Position numbers and translations under genes: made by a program
Shown here: piece by piece, positions 37,774 to 46,709 of the stretch
Layout: the number at the start of each line of letters is the position of its first letter
How positions within the stretch are numbered: position 1 is the stretch's first letter
NCBI GenBank assembly: GCA_947627675.1
Contig: CANQWY010000006.1
Location: 1 to 47,093, forward strand
Length of the DNA: 47,093 bases
From: an uncultured Bacilli bacterium
GTDB lineage: Bacteria; Bacillota_I; Bacilli_A; RF39; UBA660
Direction of reading: 5' to 3'
Notes under the pieces: generated by a model
Seen by the model: only the letters and a program-made list of their open reading frames with translations
Told to the model about the DNA's origin: nothing
The model's database searches: none

Positions 37774-37800
37774 CATATAATATTTGTTATATATTATATG
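37774..37800. promoter_or_regulatory. Inverted repeat upstream of the VirB2-like gene
   Basis: CATATAATAT (37774-37783) and ATATTATATG (37791-37800) are perfect 10-bp arms with a 7-nt loop in the 146-bp gap between the surface module and the transfer genes. It includes TATAAT-like boxes, so a promoter with operator is possible. Confidence 0.5.
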
Positions 37801-37880
37801 GATGCAGAAAAGCCATAATATTTAGTGTTGCTAACGTGATATACAATATATAGATTTATGTCCGTTTCTTTAAAGCATCT

Positions 37881-38900
37881 TTACTTTTTTTGTTTCTGTT
37901 TCAGAGAATAAATTATGCCGACAGCCAAAACAATGGCTAATACCACACCCACGGTTAAGCCCGCAATAATCGCTGTCTTATTAGATACGCTTTTGTATAT
38001 TGCTGTTGCTTTGATTGTATAGAGTGTTTTTCCGGTTTCGACCTTTTTAATTCCTGAATATGTTATTGTGTAATAAATTCCTCTTTTTGCATTGTTTCTT
38101 ATTTCACCCTGATATGATACCCTGTATCGGTTAATTTTTCTTTTGACTTTTGCCACAGCATCTCTGCATTTTGTTCCATGGCTGTTGGTATAAGCCTTTC
38201 CTTTCCATGAAACACTTTGAATTTTATAATCATTCGTATTTCCGCCGATACTTTTTATAATCTGTTCATCATATCCCAGCAGAGGGGTCTTTACATTTTT
38301 TTTAATGAGAATGCCCTGCCATGCAAAATACTGTTTATCATAGGCAATGAATGTTATATTAATCACACTGTCTTCCCACTGTGCCGGCAGTGATGAAATG
38401 CCCCTGTAATCGCAGTCTACATCCTCTGTCTTGTTTGTTTTTTTATTGACCGTTTTTACGGTCTTATGAAGGGGAGCGTTTAGCGCCGCTTCCTCACTGG
38501 CGTAATCCGTGTAACCGGTTACGGTCTGTGTATATTCTTCATCCGCTGTCACTTCCTCCCTCTGGCTGTATTCAAGGTGATAGGTGATTCCATTTACAAC
38601 AATCGTTTGCTTTGGTTCATACGCTTCCCCACTCTCCAGCATCCGACTTTTTTTGATGTAAGAAACCGCCCTGTTTTCTGTTTCCGGCTCTTCCTTTACA
38701 ATTTGGTAATCCACATTATAAAGTTTGTATTTGTCGCCGTTTTCGGTGATGTTTTCATTAAATTTATATTCTTTTTTCTTATCCGTTGAGGTATATGTTT
38801 TTTCCTTTTGCATCACACCGGCAGCTGATACCGGTGTGATGCAAAAGGAAAACATGAATATCAATGATAGAAAAAATATTTTATTTTTTAATAACCTCAT
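37881..38900 (-). CDS. Secreted/membrane-anchored surface protein
   Basis: 339 residues from ATG 38900 (GGAGGAG upstream, start just past the sortase stop). Signal peptide LKNKIFFLSLIFMFSFCITPVSAA, a beta-rich domain with repeated strand patterns (YNVDYQIVKEEPETENRAVSYIKKSRMLESGEAYEPKQTIVVNGITYHLEYSQREEV), and a C-terminal transmembrane helix (AIIAGLTVGVVLAIVLAVGIIYSL) with KQKQKK. There is no LPxTG-like motif, so it is held by the helix. Its codons for the signal-peptide end and mature start contain a perfect 22-bp inverted repeat. Confidence 0.75.
   Translation of the reverse strand: MRLLKNKIFFLSLIFMFSFCITPVSAAGVMQKEKTYTSTDKKKEYKFNENITENGDKYKLYNVDYQIVKEEPETENRAVSYIKKSRMLESGEAYEPKQTIVVNGITYHLEYSQREEVTADEEYTQTVTGYTDYASEEAALNAPLHKTVKTVNKKTNKTEDVDCDYRGISSLPAQWEDSVINITFIAYDKQYFAWQGILIKKNVKTPLLGYDEQIIKSIGGNTNDYKIQSVSWKGKAYTNSHGTKCRDAVAKVKRKINRYRVSYQGEIRNNAKRGIYYTITYSGIKKVETGKTLYTIKATAIYKSVSNKTAIIAGLTVGVVLAIVLAVGIIYSLKQKQKK
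38800..38852. repeat. Perfect 22-bp inverted repeat inside the signal-peptide coding region
   Basis: The left arm 38800-38821 (starts TTTTCCTTTTGC, ends CACACCGG) and right arm 38831-38852 (starts CCGGTGTG, ends GGAAAA) are exact complements around a 9-nt loop. They encode residues on the two sides of the signal cleavage region. Confidence 0.9.
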
Positions 38901-38901
38901 C

Positions 38902-39636
38902 TCATTTCTCCTCCGGAAGACAATGCAGCACAAGTCTGTTACTGCCATAAGTACACGTAGATAATGTCAGTACCTTTCTGACTTTTTTTATATCCGTATC
39001 GCCTGCACATGCTACAACAGACTGTGTGATTGCATTTCTTATCCATTTTTTTAAGTTACCTTTTCCAAAATCATCATTATATGCATCTGATAAAGCTGAT
39101 ACCTCTCTGACACTTACAATTTTATACTTCTGCACGGGAGTATAAGGAATATAGAGATAAACGTATTTGTGTTTTTTCAGATAATCTGCTTTTTCATATT
39201 TCATCAATGATCCGAACATGACATCTGTCCAATGCCCCATATTGTGAGCAAAAATAATAAGATTTTTACTTTCAACAGTTCTCTTATTGATTGATTCATC
39301 AATGAATACTGAACCGTATTTTGAGTATTTCTTGTGTATGTCATGCGATAAATAATAATCAGAATCTTTTGATTTAAGGACCGGATAGTCAACGGGTGTC
39401 CCGGGTATATATACCCAGGCGGCAATATCATCATTAATTTTATATAATTTATTCCAGTCTATCTTTCTGCCGGCTTTTTTTCCGGATTGAGATACGTAAT
39501 GCTCTTTAATGTTTTCATAACATTTTTTGGTATCGTAATATTTTTTAACATCTCTGAAAACATATGAGCCAACCACGAAAAAAGCTGCAGTCAGAATAAT
39601 TAGGATAATATTATATATATTTATTGATTTTTTCAT
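38902..39636 (-). CDS. srtB: Class B sortase
   Basis: 244 residues: N-terminal membrane anchor (NIYNIILIILTAAFFVVGSYVF), a class B core (IAAWVYIPGTPVDYPVLKSKDSDYYLSHDI, FIDES), catalytic His in LIIFAHNMG, catalytic Cys in LTLSTCTYG and Arg in NRLVLHC. Sortases cleave a sorting signal and attach the protein to the wall or to pilus subunits. Its neighbours with APKTGG signals (ends at 39649 and 21657) are the likely substrates. The gene is 12 bp after the large adhesin gene. Confidence 0.92.
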   Translation of the reverse strand: MKKSINIYNIILIILTAAFFVVGSYVFRDVKKYYDTKKCYENIKEHYVSQSGKKAGRKIDWNKLYKINDDIAAWVYIPGTPVDYPVLKSKDSDYYLSHDIHKKYSKYGSVFIDESINKRTVESKNLIIFAHNMGHWTDVMFGSLMKYEKADYLKKHKYVYLYIPYTPVQKYKIVSVREVSALSDAYNDDFGKGNLKKWIRNAITQSVVACAGDTDIKKVRKVLTLSTCTYGSNRLVLHCLPEEK

Positions 39637-39648
39637 TGACTGTTTCCT

Positions 39649-42600
39649 TTATGACTTTTTCCCTAATTTTTTCTTTCTTATGATTATTACACCGATGAGT
39701 GCACATATAATTACAATCAGGCAGATTACCATAGCAATATTTATGGCATTGCCTCCGGTTTTTGGTGCAGTATATGAACTGCCTGTTCCGTCAGGATTCT
39801 TGTCCGGAGTATTGGCGGTTATTCTGCCGGGATCATCCTTTGGAACGATTACATCATTGCTGCTGTCTGCATCAGGCGTATTGTCTGATTTTGCAATGGC
39901 AGTGTTTTTATACTTTCCATCTTTTTCAAACTTAACTTTGTAGGTTACGATCAGAAGTTCATCCGCTGTCAGATTTTTGTTTGTTTTAATCGTAAATCCG
40001 GTTTTTTTGGCTGTAATTTTGCATTGTGAAGTGATATTTTTTCCGCCTAACAATACCTTGATGGATTTTTCATCAATTTTAACTCCCTTTATCTGCTTAA
40101 AACTGTCCGTGATTACCACATTTTCTGCGACTGCGCCCGGAACCGTTTCCTTTATCTGCAGCGTGTATTTGCCTGTATCGCCAACCTTGTATTTTTTCTT
40201 ATCAGAGCTCTTAATAATCTCCAATTTTGGTGCTACTACTTCCACCGTGTTATCATCCTCATACTCCAATGTGTTATCTGATGAGGCCGCCGCAACATTC
40301 TTATATGTTCCGGATTCTAAAAAATGGACGTCATATGACACCACCAATAACTTATCGCCCGACAAGTCAGCATTGGTTTCAATTCTGAATTCTGCATCTT
40401 TGGCTGTAATTTTGCATTGTGGAGTGATATTTTTTCCGTCTAACAATACCTTGATGGATTTTTCATCGATTTTAACTCCCTTTGTCTGCTTAAAACTGTC
40501 CGTGATTACCACATTTTCTGCGACTGCGCCCGGAACCGTTTCTTTTATCTGCAGCGTGTATTTGCCTGTGTTGCCAACCTTGTACGTCTCCTTGTCTGAT
40601 GTTTTCTCAATATCAAGTTTTGGCACAGCACCTTCCACGGTTACCGTATTATCATCATCGTCTTCATTGGTATTATCGGATGATGCAACAGCCATGTTTT
40701 TGTATGTACCTGTTTGTTCAAACTTGACGTTATATGTAACGGTCAGCTTATCTTCATCTGTAAGGTCGCTGTTTGTTTTAATCGTAAATGTATTGCCTTC
40801 AACAGCAATATCACACTTACCCGTGATGTCTTCCTTGTTGAGATGCACTTTCATACTACCAAAATAATAAACTCCTTCAGACTGCTCAAACTGGTCTTTT
40901 ACGACTACATTCCTTGCGGTCAATTCTTCTTTTATTTGTTTTATCTGCAGCGTGTATGTCCCTGTATCGCCAACCTTGTATGTCGTTTTATCAGAGCTCT
41001 TAATGATCTCCAGCTGAGGCGCTTTCAGTGGCACTTTCTCATCATCGCTGCCGCCGCCGGATGGAACATCCGGATCATCACGTATGATGTCTCCGTTTGT
41101 GTTTGGTGTTGCGGGTACCCCAAACGTATTATCGCAGGTTTCTCCTGCCTCAGACGTGATAACCGCATCGTAGGTCACTTTGATTTTATCAATCCAGTTT
41201 TCTATGGTGTTATACGGCGCTTTATCTATGCACGGTATTGTTCCGGATTTCAGGTTATACGGCGTTTTAATGTCAAATCCGGTACCATTATCATTAAACG
41301 TAATATCTACTGTAGATGTTACATCCTTGCCGCCTACCAATACGGCAACCGTGCCTTCCTTGATTTTTAATCCCGGTGTGGTTACGAGATCATGCAGATG
41401 TATTTCCCGCATGAACGTACCCGGGTTCCTGTTATCAATATCGACCGTATAAGCGACGACATCACCCACTTTATATTTTCTCTGTTCCGCTTCTTTTCTT
41501 ACGTCAATTTTAGGCGAATTGATATAAACCTGTTCGGAATCGGATATTTCAGGAATTCCAAAACTTCCCGTGACAGCGGTATTATCAACCAGTGTCCCGT
41601 TACCCTCTTTTAACGCGGTTGCACTGTATGTTACGGTTATCACGGTATCTCCCTGAAGAGTCATGCCGCCGTTTGACTTAATTACCCATCCGTTGCCTGT
41701 CTGCTCCAGCGTGTAAAACAATTCCGCCGGAGGACCGGTCACTTTAATCGATTCCGGATCAAGCTTAACCGTATCCGGCAGCGATATGTCTCTTATCCAG
41801 TAATAAGAGAGTTTTGCATCCGGATTTGAATTCCAGACTTTGACTGTATAATTAATCTTATCGCCAACCTGATATTCATACCTGTCCACATCCTTGGTAA
41901 TGTGCAGCTCCGGAAGATTTACCTCTGTTGTTGTTTCTGGCGTATCTTTTGCATCTCCATCAATAACAACCGTTGCCTTGTTGTTTACCTTCAGTTTTTT
42001 TGCAGATACAAAATGGTTATGTTCTCTCCATTTTTCCATGTATGCAGGATTCTGGAGGTCAAAATCATCCGGAACGTACCATTCGACTTCAACCGCAAGG
42101 CGGTAATTTGTCATCTGGTATGTATTGGCATTATCAAGATGATTCTTTTTCATGGAAGCTCTTACCTGATTATTGTCTTTTGTGATTTCAAACCAGTTGG
42201 TAACATCTGACTCATCACCGTTTTTGTCCGTGGCAAAAACGCGGACAGAAAGAATATTTAAACAGGTATCAATATCATCCCTAAACTGGAAGCTGTCATA
42301 ATAGAAATTTTCCGGCTGATCCGTTGGAACAGGCTGGTCAACGTAATATGTCCATTGTTTTGACAGGGCATCTAATGTATTGTGCGTTTTTCCCTCATTA
42401 TCTGGATCGCTTACTGTTTTAGAAGGAGAACCCGGCGTCAACCTTGTCATGTTCTGTCCTGTTGCCAGATACTGGTACTGGTTTGTCGGTGGAAGCGGTA
42501 TTTCCTTATGATTTTCATCAAGCTTAATATTTCCTCCTTCATCTTTTTCCGGAGACCACTTACCAAACGTGTAGGTAAAAGAATTCCCCTCAAAAGTAAA

Positions 42601-43410
42601 AGCCACATAGGAACGTGGGTTTCCGTGATAGTTTGTATCGTTTCTTGATGCATAGTAGGATTTTCTGTCTTTCTCACCATAATACAAACTGGTATTGCCG
42701 GAGACGTAATGACCGGTTACCTGACTTTTTTTGACTGCAGCATACTGGTATACGTCTATATCAGCCAGCGTAACATTACTCTTTAAAGAGATTTTTTCGT
42801 TGGTACCTGATTTGTAAAATGTATTTTCAGTTGTTATCTCATCCACGCCGATATAGATTGTATCCGTAAGCTCATCTCCCAGACCAATCCATCCGCCGCT
42901 TACGGCAGTGTTTCTGTCAATAGCCGTAATGGTACGGACCACGTCCACTGTTATCCATTTTTTAACATCCTCCTGATAAATCCGCAGGTTTGATATTTTT
43001 ACTTCTATTTTCCCGGCTGTATTATCTGTGTTTGACAAATTAAACCATTTCCATGTTTTCATGTCGTCTGTCAGCGCGGGGTCCAGCTTATCGCCGTTAA
43101 AGCTCTCCGGGGGTTCTGCTGTTGTTCCTTTTAAGACTGTAAAAGATGTATTTGTCTTCCGGAACAGTTTGTATGCATACTCTTCTTTCACTGTCAGCGC
43201 ATCCTTTTTAGCGTCTTCAGTACTGGAATAACCGCCTTTTCTATTAATATCTTTCAACCATTTATCATTAGACGGAATGGGCTGAAAAACAGCCTTATCA
43301 CCCGTGTTTGTCGGTGTCGCATATGTCAGAGTTATTCCTGATAAAGCACTTGTAACAATTATCACAAGTGTTAAAACTCCACTCATTATCTTTTTAAACA
43401 ATTTTTTCAT
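39649..43410 (-). CDS. Large sortase-anchored adhesin with repeated isopeptide/DUF11-like domains
   Basis: 1,253 residues: signal peptide (KIMSGVLTLVIIVTSALSGITLTYA), an N-terminal adhesive region of ~480 residues, then at least five Ig-like domains beginning (L/P)xLxIxKxxDxxxYxVGDxxxYT. The last three (from about residue 800, ~110-130 aa each) are close copies (YKVGDTGKYTLQIKETVPGAVAENVVITDSFKQ...KGVKIDEKSIKVLL). It ends with APKTGG, a hydrophobic helix and RKKKLGKKS. It would be displayed by the adjacent sortase and could act in mating contact or adhesion. AGGAGG precedes the ATG. Confidence 0.88.
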   Translation of the reverse strand: MKKLFKKIMSGVLTLVIIVTSALSGITLTYATPTNTGDKAVFQPIPSNDKWLKDINRKGGYSSTEDAKKDALTVKEEYAYKLFRKTNTSFTVLKGTTAEPPESFNGDKLDPALTDDMKTWKWFNLSNTDNTAGKIEVKISNLRIYQEDVKKWITVDVVRTITAIDRNTAVSGGWIGLGDELTDTIYIGVDEITTENTFYKSGTNEKISLKSNVTLADIDVYQYAAVKKSQVTGHYVSGNTSLYYGEKDRKSYYASRNDTNYHGNPRSYVAFTFEGNSFTYTFGKWSPEKDEGGNIKLDENHKEIPLPPTNQYQYLATGQNMTRLTPGSPSKTVSDPDNEGKTHNTLDALSKQWTYYVDQPVPTDQPENFYYDSFQFRDDIDTCLNILSVRVFATDKNGDESDVTNWFEITKDNNQVRASMKKNHLDNANTYQMTNYRLAVEVEWYVPDDFDLQNPAYMEKWREHNHFVSAKKLKVNNKATVVIDGDAKDTPETTTEVNLPELHITKDVDRYEYQVGDKINYTVKVWNSNPDAKLSYYWIRDISLPDTVKLDPESIKVTGPPAELFYTLEQTGNGWVIKSNGGMTLQGDTVITVTYSATALKEGNGTLVDNTAVTGSFGIPEISDSEQVYINSPKIDVRKEAEQRKYKVGDVVAYTVDIDNRNPGTFMREIHLHDLVTTPGLKIKEGTVAVLVGGKDVTSTVDITFNDNGTGFDIKTPYNLKSGTIPCIDKAPYNTIENWIDKIKVTYDAVITSEAGETCDNTFGVPATPNTNGDIIRDDPDVPSGGGSDDEKVPLKAPQLEIIKSSDKTTYKVGDTGTYTLQIKQIKEELTARNVVVKDQFEQSEGVYYFGSMKVHLNKEDITGKCDIAVEGNTFTIKTNSDLTDEDKLTVTYNVKFEQTGTYKNMAVASSDNTNEDDDDNTVTVEGAVPKLDIEKTSDKETYKVGNTGKYTLQIKETVPGAVAENVVITDSFKQTKGVKIDEKSIKVLLDGKNITPQCKITAKDAEFRIETNADLSGDKLLVVSYDVHFLESGTYKNVAAASSDNTLEYEDDNTVEVVAPKLEIIKSSDKKKYKVGDTGKYTLQIKETVPGAVAENVVITDSFKQIKGVKIDEKSIKVLLGGKNITSQCKITAKKTGFTIKTNKNLTADELLIVTYKVKFEKDGKYKNTAIAKSDNTPDADSSNDVIVPKDDPGRITANTPDKNPDGTGSSYTAPKTGGNAINIAMVICLIVIICALIGVIIIRKKKLGKKS
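40018..40593. repeat. Near-identical ~180-bp segments in the adhesin gene
   Basis: About 180 bp from 40018 and from 40411 match at roughly 95% and are exactly 393 bp (131 codons) apart. This recent duplication of a domain could expand or contract by recombination. Confidence 0.85.
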
Positions 43411-43482
43411 TTTTTCTTTCCTCCTAAAATATTCTTAATTTCATTTTTCCGTTGGGTCTTTGTTTTTCATGCCTCCTCCTTT

Positions 43483-44664
43483 CTATTTCACTTTATAAGT
43501 AACTGTTCTGCTTTTTTTATACCCTTTCTTTGTGGCATATATTTTTATTCGTGTTTTTTTCTTTAATTTTGTTTTAAGTCTTATGCTAAATTTACCTTTT
43601 GCGGTTGCCTTTTTGGTATATTTCCGCTTTCCGATTTTGACTGTCACTGTGGATTTTTTAGGCGCCGTGCCGGATACTTTTTTGCTTCCCCTTTTATATT
43701 TTTTAAGTTTTGGCGCTTTTAGTTTCTTTGCTTTTGCCACACCTTTAATGTGCGGCGTAATCTTTATTTTCCCTGCATTATGCCCAAAACTGTCGTTTTT
43801 CGATATTTTTAAATAATATTTTCCTGCCGGCAGTGTTACGCTTCCTGTCGTTCCGCTTGATGGATACTCCCAGTTAATCGCTCCTGTCGTTCCCAATTTA
43901 TTCTCATCGTTACCCGCATGGTTAAGACAAGGCTGTTTTTTTAATTGACTGGTATAGCTGACTCCCTTCACAGAGAAAAGATCATATGTAACTTCCGGTG
44001 CAAAGCATGACGGAGTATCAGCCAAAGACATATTGAAAGATACAATTGATTTTTTGGCAAGGTTTACAGCAAAGTATTGTTCGGAATACAAATCAGAGAG
44101 AAGACCATAACTTGATTTGTTATTTGTCAGCGGAATCATGTTCGTGGATACTCCCAGTACATTTCCCGTTCTCGATACATATTCAGCCTCAATGGTAGTG
44201 GTTGTTTTTCCGCCTGATTTCCATGAGTCATCATCCCTGCCGTCATATACAACATAGTAGCTTCCTTTTTCAAGCAGATAATAACCTTCATACGTTTCAT
44301 CAGAAAAAATCGTACCGAGACTGCTCCCAATGCTTTCCCCGACCTGTTTTCCTGATACTGTCGTCACGACTGCATTTTTAAGAGTGCCCAATTCCAGCGC
44401 ATCATAACATACCGTGCTGTTAATTGATACTTTGACAAATGCAGGACTGTTTATGGCAAATTTAATTTTGTACACGTCATTGACATGCGATGCGCCCGCA
44501 CTCCATGTGTGTACATCAGACGCACTCATGGGATTGGATGCCATGATGCTCTCTATTTTGTTTACCGTTCCTGTGTTTTCCGTTGTTGCTGCCTTTACGT
44601 CGTATGTATATAATCCTCCGGTTAATAATGCAAGCGACATGACAAGCGTTATGATTTTCTTCAT
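43483..44664 (-). CDS. Secreted protein with C-terminal lysine-rich Ig-like domain
   Basis: 393 residues: signal peptide (KKIITLVMSLALLTGGLYTYDVKA), two similar beta-sandwich regions with ligand-domain look (ISVSINSTVCYDA... GYYLLEKGSYYVVYDGRDDD and later GTTGSVTLPAGKYYLKISKND), and from ~310 a very basic bacterial Ig-type domain (KLKAPKLKKYKRGSKKVSGTAPKKSTVTVKIGKRKYTKKATAKGKFSIRLKTKLKKK). With no anchor motif it probably sticks to the wall through its positive charge. AGGAGG precedes the ATG. It heads the surface module. Confidence 0.78.
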   Translation of the reverse strand: MKKIITLVMSLALLTGGLYTYDVKAATTENTGTVNKIESIMASNPMSASDVHTWSAGASHVNDVYKIKFAINSPAFVKVSINSTVCYDALELGTLKNAVVTTVSGKQVGESIGSSLGTIFSDETYEGYYLLEKGSYYVVYDGRDDDSWKSGGKTTTTIEAEYVSRTGNVLGVSTNMIPLTNNKSSYGLLSDLYSEQYFAVNLAKKSIVSFNMSLADTPSCFAPEVTYDLFSVKGVSYTSQLKKQPCLNHAGNDENKLGTTGAINWEYPSSGTTGSVTLPAGKYYLKISKNDSFGHNAGKIKITPHIKGVAKAKKLKAPKLKKYKRGSKKVSGTAPKKSTVTVKIGKRKYTKKATAKGKFSIRLKTKLKKKTRIKIYATKKGYKKSRTVTYKVK

Positions 44665-44695
44665 TTTAAATTCCTCCTATTTATATTTCATTGAA

Positions 44696-44962
44696 TCATT
44701 TATCAACTAAAGTTGCTAATAATATCGATAAAGACAATATTGTTATAATTACAAAGGGAGCAAATACTATCTTAATGATTGATATGCCAATCAGGGTGGC
44801 AGTTAGGGCACCTCCATCATATGCAGCGCATACATTAAGAACTGCCCGGATAAATAATTGATAAATTCCGATATATACAGATAAAACTACACCTGCGATA
44901 AATATAGCGACAGTCATAATCTTGCTTATAGTGCTCTTTATTTTATAAACCTTTCTTCTCAT
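44696..44962 (-). CDS. Small two-helix membrane protein
   Basis: 88 residues with a basic start (MRRKVYKIKSTISK) and hydrophobic helices IMTVAIFIAGVVLSVYIGIYQLFI, ALTATLIGISIIKIVFAPFVIITILSLSILLATLV. AAAGGAGG lies upstream. Family not recognised. It could be a further small channel or pilin-like subunit given its place before the surface module. Confidence 0.65.
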   Translation of the reverse strand: MRRKVYKIKSTISKIMTVAIFIAGVVLSVYIGIYQLFIRAVLNVCAAYDGGALTATLIGISIIKIVFAPFVIITILSLSILLATLVDK

Positions 44963-45009
44963 GGCTTCCGTTCACTTTCCTCCTTTTTTAATCATCTAAA
45001 CCCATTTTT

Positions 45010-45267
45010 TTAATTCTCCTTCATTAGTGCTTCATATGCTTTTTGGGGTGTAATATTTTCACGATAGGAATCATCATAGATTTGTAATGTTTCCTTTCCA
45101 TTAATTCCATATACTTTCTCATTTGTATCAAAGAAAGCAATAGGCGTTACCCGTCCACATCCCGGATAATTGCAAACTAATTCAATCGCTCTGGGAACAA
45201 AATAGTTGACTTCAACCTCTAAATCTTGATTACCGCAATTTGCACATTTTAAAGATACTCTATTCAT
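45010..45267 (-). CDS. Zinc-ribbon-like 85-aa protein
   Basis: MNRVSLKCANCGNQDLEVEVNYFVPRAIELVCNYPGCGRVTPIAF contains C8-x2-C11 and C32-x4-C37, two zinc half-sites about 20 residues apart, as in zinc ribbons. The rest is a short alpha/beta tail. AGGAGG precedes the ATG. Probably nucleic-acid or protein binding. No known family assigned. Confidence 0.65.
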   Translation of the reverse strand: MNRVSLKCANCGNQDLEVEVNYFVPRAIELVCNYPGCGRVTPIAFFDTNEKVYGINGKETLQIYDDSYRENITPQKAYEALMKEN

Positions 45268-45328
45268 TTATTCTTTCCTCCTAATCTTTTATTGAAACCG
45301 CCTTATGGCGTGGTTCCAGTTATCCTTC

Positions 45329-45847
45329 CTACTCATCCTCATCTTCAACCATCCATAAAAAATCTTCTTCTATAGGCAAATTATTCAAGTAAAAATCGGC
45401 AATCTTCTTTATTGGGTAATATCCGTCACTGTCTTCCGCTGTTTCTCCGTTAAAATAAAACCTATCACTTGCGGATAGTGGCTCTTTGTTAAATCCACGA
45501 TAAACCTCAAATTTATTCGTATCTAAATCAATGACATATGCCCACTCACATAAACGACTGTCTTTTGCAAAATCAATCGAGTTTTCAACTTTCGTAACTC
45601 CATCAAAAACAATCCGATTTAATATTTCGCCGTCTTTTGTCCAGTCATAATCAGGCATCAATTTTCTGTTTGCTTTTGTCAGAAAAGAGACTTTTGAAAC
45701 AGCGTCTTTGAATGATTCCATGTTGACACTTTTTAGGAATGTCAATATAGTTACGCCAAGTACCTCTGGGTAGCCGTCCCAGTGACCGTACTGTGCGACC
45801 TTGTATTCTCCGTTCATATAAACGCAAGTTAAATTTCTTGTTCCCAT
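45329..45847 (-). CDS. Conserved hypothetical (GTRNLTCV type)
   Basis: 172 residues beginning MGTRNLTCVYMNGEYKVAQYGHWDGYPEVLGVTILTFLK, a start I recognise from conserved hypothetical proteins of Firmicutes phages and plasmids. The end is acidic (WMVEDEDE). The ATG at 45847 is seven bases from AGGAGG. A TTG at 45850 is too close to that site. Function is unknown. Confidence 0.7.
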   Translation of the reverse strand: MGTRNLTCVYMNGEYKVAQYGHWDGYPEVLGVTILTFLKSVNMESFKDAVSKVSFLTKANRKLMPDYDWTKDGEILNRIVFDGVTKVENSIDFAKDSRLCEWAYVIDLDTNKFEVYRGFNKEPLSASDRFYFNGETAEDSDGYYPIKKIADFYLNNLPIEEDFLWMVEDEDE

Positions 45848-45907
45848 CAAATCACCTCCTTTTCAATACTCGCCTTCCAAAAAGCAGCAAAAACAAGCAT
45901 ATAAAAT

Positions 45908-46201
45908 TTATATACTAGCTTTTACTACCGGTTGTGGATAATATCTTCCACTTTCACGGTCAAAATGCCATAACGTTAAATTAACGCCATGTAAATAACA
46001 AAAGTTAATCACTTCAACCAGTGCAACAGTTAATCCTGTTACATACAAGTCAAGATACTGTACGTCTTCCAGCTTTTCGCCCGCTGTTTTTCTCAACCCG
46101 TCCAAATCTAATGGGTTGAGTGTATTACTATATATTGCCCCATCAACAGCATCCGGTATCAGATGCCGCCCTTCACAAAGGCTCATTTTTTTTCTTGTCA
46201 T
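45908..46201 (-). CDS. Conserved hypothetical 97-aa protein
   Basis: Begins MTRKKMSLCEGRHLIPDAVDGAIYSNTLNPLD and continues DLYVTGLTVALVEVINFCYLHGVNLTLWHFDRESGRYYPQPV, a compact Rossmann-like pattern often seen in small proteins of mobile elements. The function is not known to me. AAGGAGG lies upstream, in a leader identical to that of the 36-aa gene at 9204. It follows the 102-aa gene by 12 bp, as an operon. Confidence 0.65.
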   Translation of the reverse strand: MTRKKMSLCEGRHLIPDAVDGAIYSNTLNPLDLDGLRKTAGEKLEDVQYLDLYVTGLTVALVEVINFCYLHGVNLTLWHFDRESGRYYPQPVVKASI

Positions 46202-46213
46202 TTTGTTACCTCC

Positions 46214-46522
46214 TTAAAAAATCGCCAAGATATAGCCATCTTCAAAAGGCAAATAGTGATTTTTCCCCTTTGAAGATATAAAGTCCTCTAAATCTTCTGT
46301 CCTTGCAGTGTCGACTGCCAAAGACAAATCGGTCATTGTTGCCTCTTCTTGCCCATCCTCAAAACAGGCAAATAATCTAATTGAAGAGATGTTTTTAATG
46401 ATTATTTCTCGCACTCCTTCAAGGGCTGAATTATGACGGCGTTCTGCCGCATTTCTCTCTTCTTCCGTTGGCACCGGCATCATTTCCCAAATGTCCGAGC
46501 CTTCTAATTTAACTCTATCCAT
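46214..46522 (-). CDS. Hypothetical 102-aa acidic protein
   Basis: The product (MDRVKLEGSDIWEMMPVPTEEERNAAERRHNSALEG...FEDGQEEATMTDLSLAVDTARTEDLEDFISSKGKNHYLPFEDGYILAIF) is acidic and unlike any family I can name. AAAAGGAG precedes the ATG. It appears to be the first gene after the inverted repeat at 46560-46611. Confidence 0.6.
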   Translation of the reverse strand: MDRVKLEGSDIWEMMPVPTEEERNAAERRHNSALEGVREIIIKNISSIRLFACFEDGQEEATMTDLSLAVDTARTEDLEDFISSKGKNHYLPFEDGYILAIF

Positions 46523-46559
46523 TTCTTCTCCTTTTTATTTTTTAGAATTTATTTATATT

Positions 46560-46611
46560 CCGGCAGGATTTAAAAAATAATTTTTTTATGGGGGAATGGA
46601 AATCCTGCCGG
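46560..46611. repeat. 12-bp perfect inverted repeat with long AT-rich loop
   Basis: CCGGCAGGATTT (46560-46571) and AAATCCTGCCGG (46600-46611) flank 28 bp of AT-rich DNA. It lies between the end of the partial gene and the start of the 102-aa gene. It could be a terminator-like stem or a regulator site. Confidence 0.6.
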
Positions 46612-46709
46612 GGCTATCTGCTTGTTAAATATACTTTTTCCAAAAGAAAAAGAGCAGATAAAATCTACTCTTTAACATTAATAATATTAAATTTTATATT
46701 TCTCTTATC

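Noticed and set aside
45290-45325. A terminator at the CGCC/GGCG stem before the zinc-ribbon gene
   Set aside because: The stem is short and bulged, and no T run follows on either strand.
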